The notes beneath the pieces were generated by a model. That model had not been told where the DNA came from and did no database searches. It saw only the letters and a list, made by a program, of their open reading frames with translations. The position numbers and the translations under genes are program-made. Positions 5,543 through 6,076 of a DNA stretch of 6,076 bases are shown here, piece after piece. How positions within the stretch are numbered: the first letter of the stretch is position 1; each line of letters starts with the position of its first letter. Source of the stretch: Bacteroidales bacterium UBA3289 (lineage in GTDB: Bacteria > Bacteroidota > Bacteroidia > Bacteroidales > UBA932); contig DETL01000004.1 of NCBI GenBank assembly GCA_002361625.1, forward strand, positions 19,202 through 25,277. Direction: 5' to 3'.

Positions 5543-6076
5543 TTACTCGATAACCTTGATCACCTGGCCGGCGCCGACGGTACGGCCACCTTCGCGGATA
5601 GCGAACTGCAGACCGTTGTTCATGGCCACCGGAGTGATGAGCGTCACGGTGATCTCCACGTTATCGCCAGGCATGACCATCTCGACACCCTCCGGGAGAG
5701 CGATCTCACCGGTAACATCCAGGGTACGGATGAAGAACTGCGGACGATAGTGATTGTGGAACGGGGTGTGCCGGCCGCCTTCGTCCTTCTTCAGGACATA
5801 GATCTGAGCCTTGAAGATGGTGTGCGGAGTGATGGACTTCGGCTTGGCGACGACCTCACCACGCTTGACTTCCTTCTTGTCCACGCCACGGAGGAGGAGA
5901 CCCACATTGTCACCAGCCTCACCCTGGTCGAGGAGCTTGCGGAACATCTCGACACCGGTAACGACGGAGGTGCGGGGTTCATCACCGAAACCGACGAGCT
6001 CGACGGGATCACCCACGTGGATGGTACCGGACTCGATACGGCCGGTAACGACGGTACCACGGCCGGTGATGGAGAA
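5543..6076 (-). CDS. tuf: Elongation factor Tu, C-terminal 177 residues (5' end outside window)
   Basis: EF-Tu is the GTPase that carries aminoacyl-tRNA to the ribosomal A site. Only its C-terminal part is here. The frame is open to the window edge and begins FSITGRGTVVTGRIESG, the start of the domain II barrel. A GTG at 6016 inside this frame is not the real start, since conserved EF-Tu sequence continues upstream of it. Domain II continues with GVEMFRKLLDQGEAGDNVGL. Domain III contains KDEGGRHTPF, YRPQFF, LPEGVEMVMPGDN and the C-terminal FAIREGGRTVGAGQV, then KVIE and a TAA stop. The GTPase domain with its P-loop and switch regions lies outside. Family length is about 395, so about 45% is present. 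tRNA-Trp follows 58 nt after the stop. Confidence 0.98.
   Translation of the reverse strand, partial: FSITGRGTVVTGRIESGTIHVGDPVELVGFGDEPRTSVVTGVEMFRKLLDQGEAGDNVGLLLRGVDKKEVKRGEVVAKPKSITPHTIFKAQIYVLKKDEGGRHTPFHNHYRPQFFIRTLDVTGEIALPEGVEMVMPGDNVEITVTLITPVAMNNGLQFAIREGGRTVGAGQVIKVIE

Noticed and set aside
5543..6016. A 157-residue gene starting at GTG 6016
   Set aside because: EF-Tu sequence continues in frame upstream to the window edge, so the GTG is an internal valine codon and not a start.
1..6076. A novel accessory system (defence, mobile element, CRISPR, biosynthetic genes)
   Set aside because: Every stretch is covered by core genes or short gaps of at most 108 nt. No unknown coding gene, direct repeat array, attachment site or transposase was seen.

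Overview
All genes in this window lie on the minus strand and form part of the conserved bacterial translation/transcription cluster. Read in the direction of transcription (from high to low coordinates), the order is: 3' part of tuf (EF-Tu), tRNA-Trp(CCA), secE, nusG, rplK, rplA, rplJ, rplL, and the 5' part of rpoB. Nothing on the plus strand looks like a real gene. The long plus-strand reading frames are antisense shadows of rpoB and of the rplA-secE block.

The sequence points to Bacteroidota, most likely Bacteroidales. The evidence is the tuf-tRNA-Trp-secE-nusG order, the residues of the RpoB rifampicin region (DQTNPLAEITHKRRLSALG), the short single-membrane-helix SecE, a NusG with a spacer between its NGN and KOW domains, and AU-rich starts mostly lacking Shine-Dalgarno sequences. 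The genes are GC-rich with strong third-position G/C bias, as in the higher-GC gut Bacteroidales (Alistipes-like). The genus cannot be fixed from this window.

Layout: 6076-5543 is the C-terminal 177 residues of EF-Tu. A 58-nt gap follows, holding a perfect 11-bp hairpin without a U-tract, and then tRNA-Trp at 5484-5411. An 82-nt gap leads to secE (5328-5140). The genes nusG, rplK, rplA, rplJ and rplL then follow with gaps of only 9 to 30 nt, so they are almost certainly one transcription unit. A 108-nt gap between rplL and rpoB holds a perfect 12-bp hairpin followed by a U-run, which looks like an intrinsic terminator or attenuator. rpoB begins at 2332 and runs off the low-coordinate edge after 777 codons.

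The gene products act together. EF-Tu and tRNA-Trp supply aminoacyl-tRNA, and L11, L1, L10 and L7/L12 build the stalk and L1 arm of the 50S subunit that contact translation factors. NusG couples RNA polymerase to the ribosome, SecE is part of the SecYEG translocon, and RpoB is the beta subunit of RNA polymerase. I see no mobile element, CRISPR array, defence system or unknown coding gene. The points worth a second look are regulatory: the two hairpins, the one strong Shine-Dalgarno at rplJ, and the lack of room for classical ribosomal-protein leader sites.
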